This document shows positions 5,919 to 6,039 of a DNA stretch of 6,039 bases, one piece after another. Position 1 is the stretch's first letter. Each line of letters starts with the position of its first letter. The stretch lies in contig DAOUFY010000085.1 in assembly GCA_034429745.1 (NCBI GenBank), positions 1 through 6,039 of the forward strand, given 5' to 3'. A model generated the notes under the pieces. That model made no database searches. It saw nothing but the letters and a program-made list of their open reading frames with translations, and had not been told where the DNA came from. Source of the DNA: JBAXBF01 sp034429745. Lineage in GTDB: Bacteria > Chloroflexota > Anaerolineae > Anaerolineales > DRKV01. The position numbers and the translations under genes are program-made.

Positions 5919-5931
5919 TCTTTTTTAACAA
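5912..5931. repeat. Imperfect palindrome covering both divergent -35 boxes
   Basis: TTGTCAA (5912-5918) and TTAACAA (5925-5931) are inverted repeats with one mismatch around TCTTTT. They coincide with the two -35 elements. The symmetry may follow simply from two -35 boxes facing away from each other, or it may be a shared regulator site. Confidence 0.35.
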
Positions 5932-5953
5932 TTGGGTTACGATCCCATATTAT
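5925..5953 (+). promoter_or_regulatory. Candidate divergent promoter for a gene right of the window
   Basis: TTAACA (5925-5930, five of six) and TATTAT (5948-5953, five of six) are separated by 17 bases on the plus strand. Transcription would begin near 5960. The -35 lies 6 bases from the csp -35, back to back. The target gene is not in the window. Confidence 0.45.
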
Positions 5954-5974
5954 AGAGTGAAAAATTAGGAAACG

Positions 5975-5989
5975 GGTAAAAGAGATTTC
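5975..5989. repeat. Direct repeat copy 2 (downstream of divergent promoter)
   Basis: GGTAAAAGAGATTTC is the partner of the copy at 5798-5813, one A shorter. It lies about 15 bases inside the transcript predicted from the plus-strand promoter. Confidence 0.6.
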
Positions 5990-6000
5990 ATCTAGCCTGC

Positions 6001-6019
6001 TATAGAAATGATTTCTATA
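6001..6019. repeat. Perfect AT-rich palindrome, 8-bp arms
   Basis: TATAGAAA (6001-6008) and TTTCTATA (6012-6019) flank TGA, and TCATTTTTTCTT follows on the plus strand. It could be an operator for the divergent gene, or a weak hairpin plus T-run forming an attenuator or terminator. On the minus strand it would lie upstream of the csp promoter. The window ends too soon to decide. Confidence 0.5.
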
Positions 6020-6039
6020 TCATTTTTTCTTATAAATTA

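Noticed and set aside
5618..5960. Alternative frames across csp and its leader on both strands
   Set aside because: They run through a well-supported cold-shock gene, its Shine-Dalgarno and its promoter; no protein family resemblance.
6008..6039. ATG at 6008 open to the window end (M-I-S-I-S-F-F-L) as the divergent gene
   Set aside because: It has no Shine-Dalgarno upstream and lies inside the perfect palindrome; only about ten codons are visible, so it cannot be supported.

Overview
This AT-rich window holds five genes: one partial sensor-like domain protein, a malic enzyme, a two-gene membrane/TPR operon, and a cold-shock/RNA-binding pair. The organism is a bacterium. My best guess is a low-G+C member of the Chloroflexota (Anaerolineae-like). 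That guess rests on a glycine/arginine-tailed RRM protein directly behind a CspA-family gene and on the style of the membrane TPR proteins. Nothing in the window fixes the taxonomy, and other phyla, including Cyanobacteria, also carry RRM proteins of this kind.

Layout. (1) Positions 1-516, plus strand: the C-terminal 171 residues of a small protein ending in a V4R/heme-NO-binding-like cysteine motif. (2) Positions 521-1828, minus strand: a short malic enzyme without the phosphotransacetylase-like tail, convergent with gene 1 and only 4 bases from its stop. (3) About 590 bases without a convincing gene, very AT-rich, with several inverted repeats and, at its right end, an extended -10 promoter. 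(4) Positions 2442-4925, plus strand: two genes 12 bases apart. They appear to be distant paralogues sharing a three-helix membrane module with a D-G-[ST]-[YF]-N-V motif. The second adds an apparently extracytoplasmic TPR array and a beta-rich C-terminal domain. The operon is followed by a strong intrinsic terminator at 5093-5130. (5) Positions 5149-5750, minus strand: a CspA-family gene followed after 23 bases by an RRM gene. They are probably one transcript from a near-consensus promoter at 5890-5918 with a leader of about 133 nt. (6) From 5925 to the right edge: a candidate divergent plus-strand promoter back to back with the csp promoter, a 16-nt repeat shared with the csp leader, and a perfect AT-rich palindrome.

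How the parts work together. The csp-RRM pair fits a post-transcriptional or cold-response unit: two RNA-binding proteins made from one mRNA with a long leader. The membrane operon looks like a two-component membrane assembly of unknown function and is the least described part of the window. The malic enzyme is ordinary central metabolism, and no link to its neighbours is visible. I see no mobile element, CRISPR array, tRNA or rRNA.
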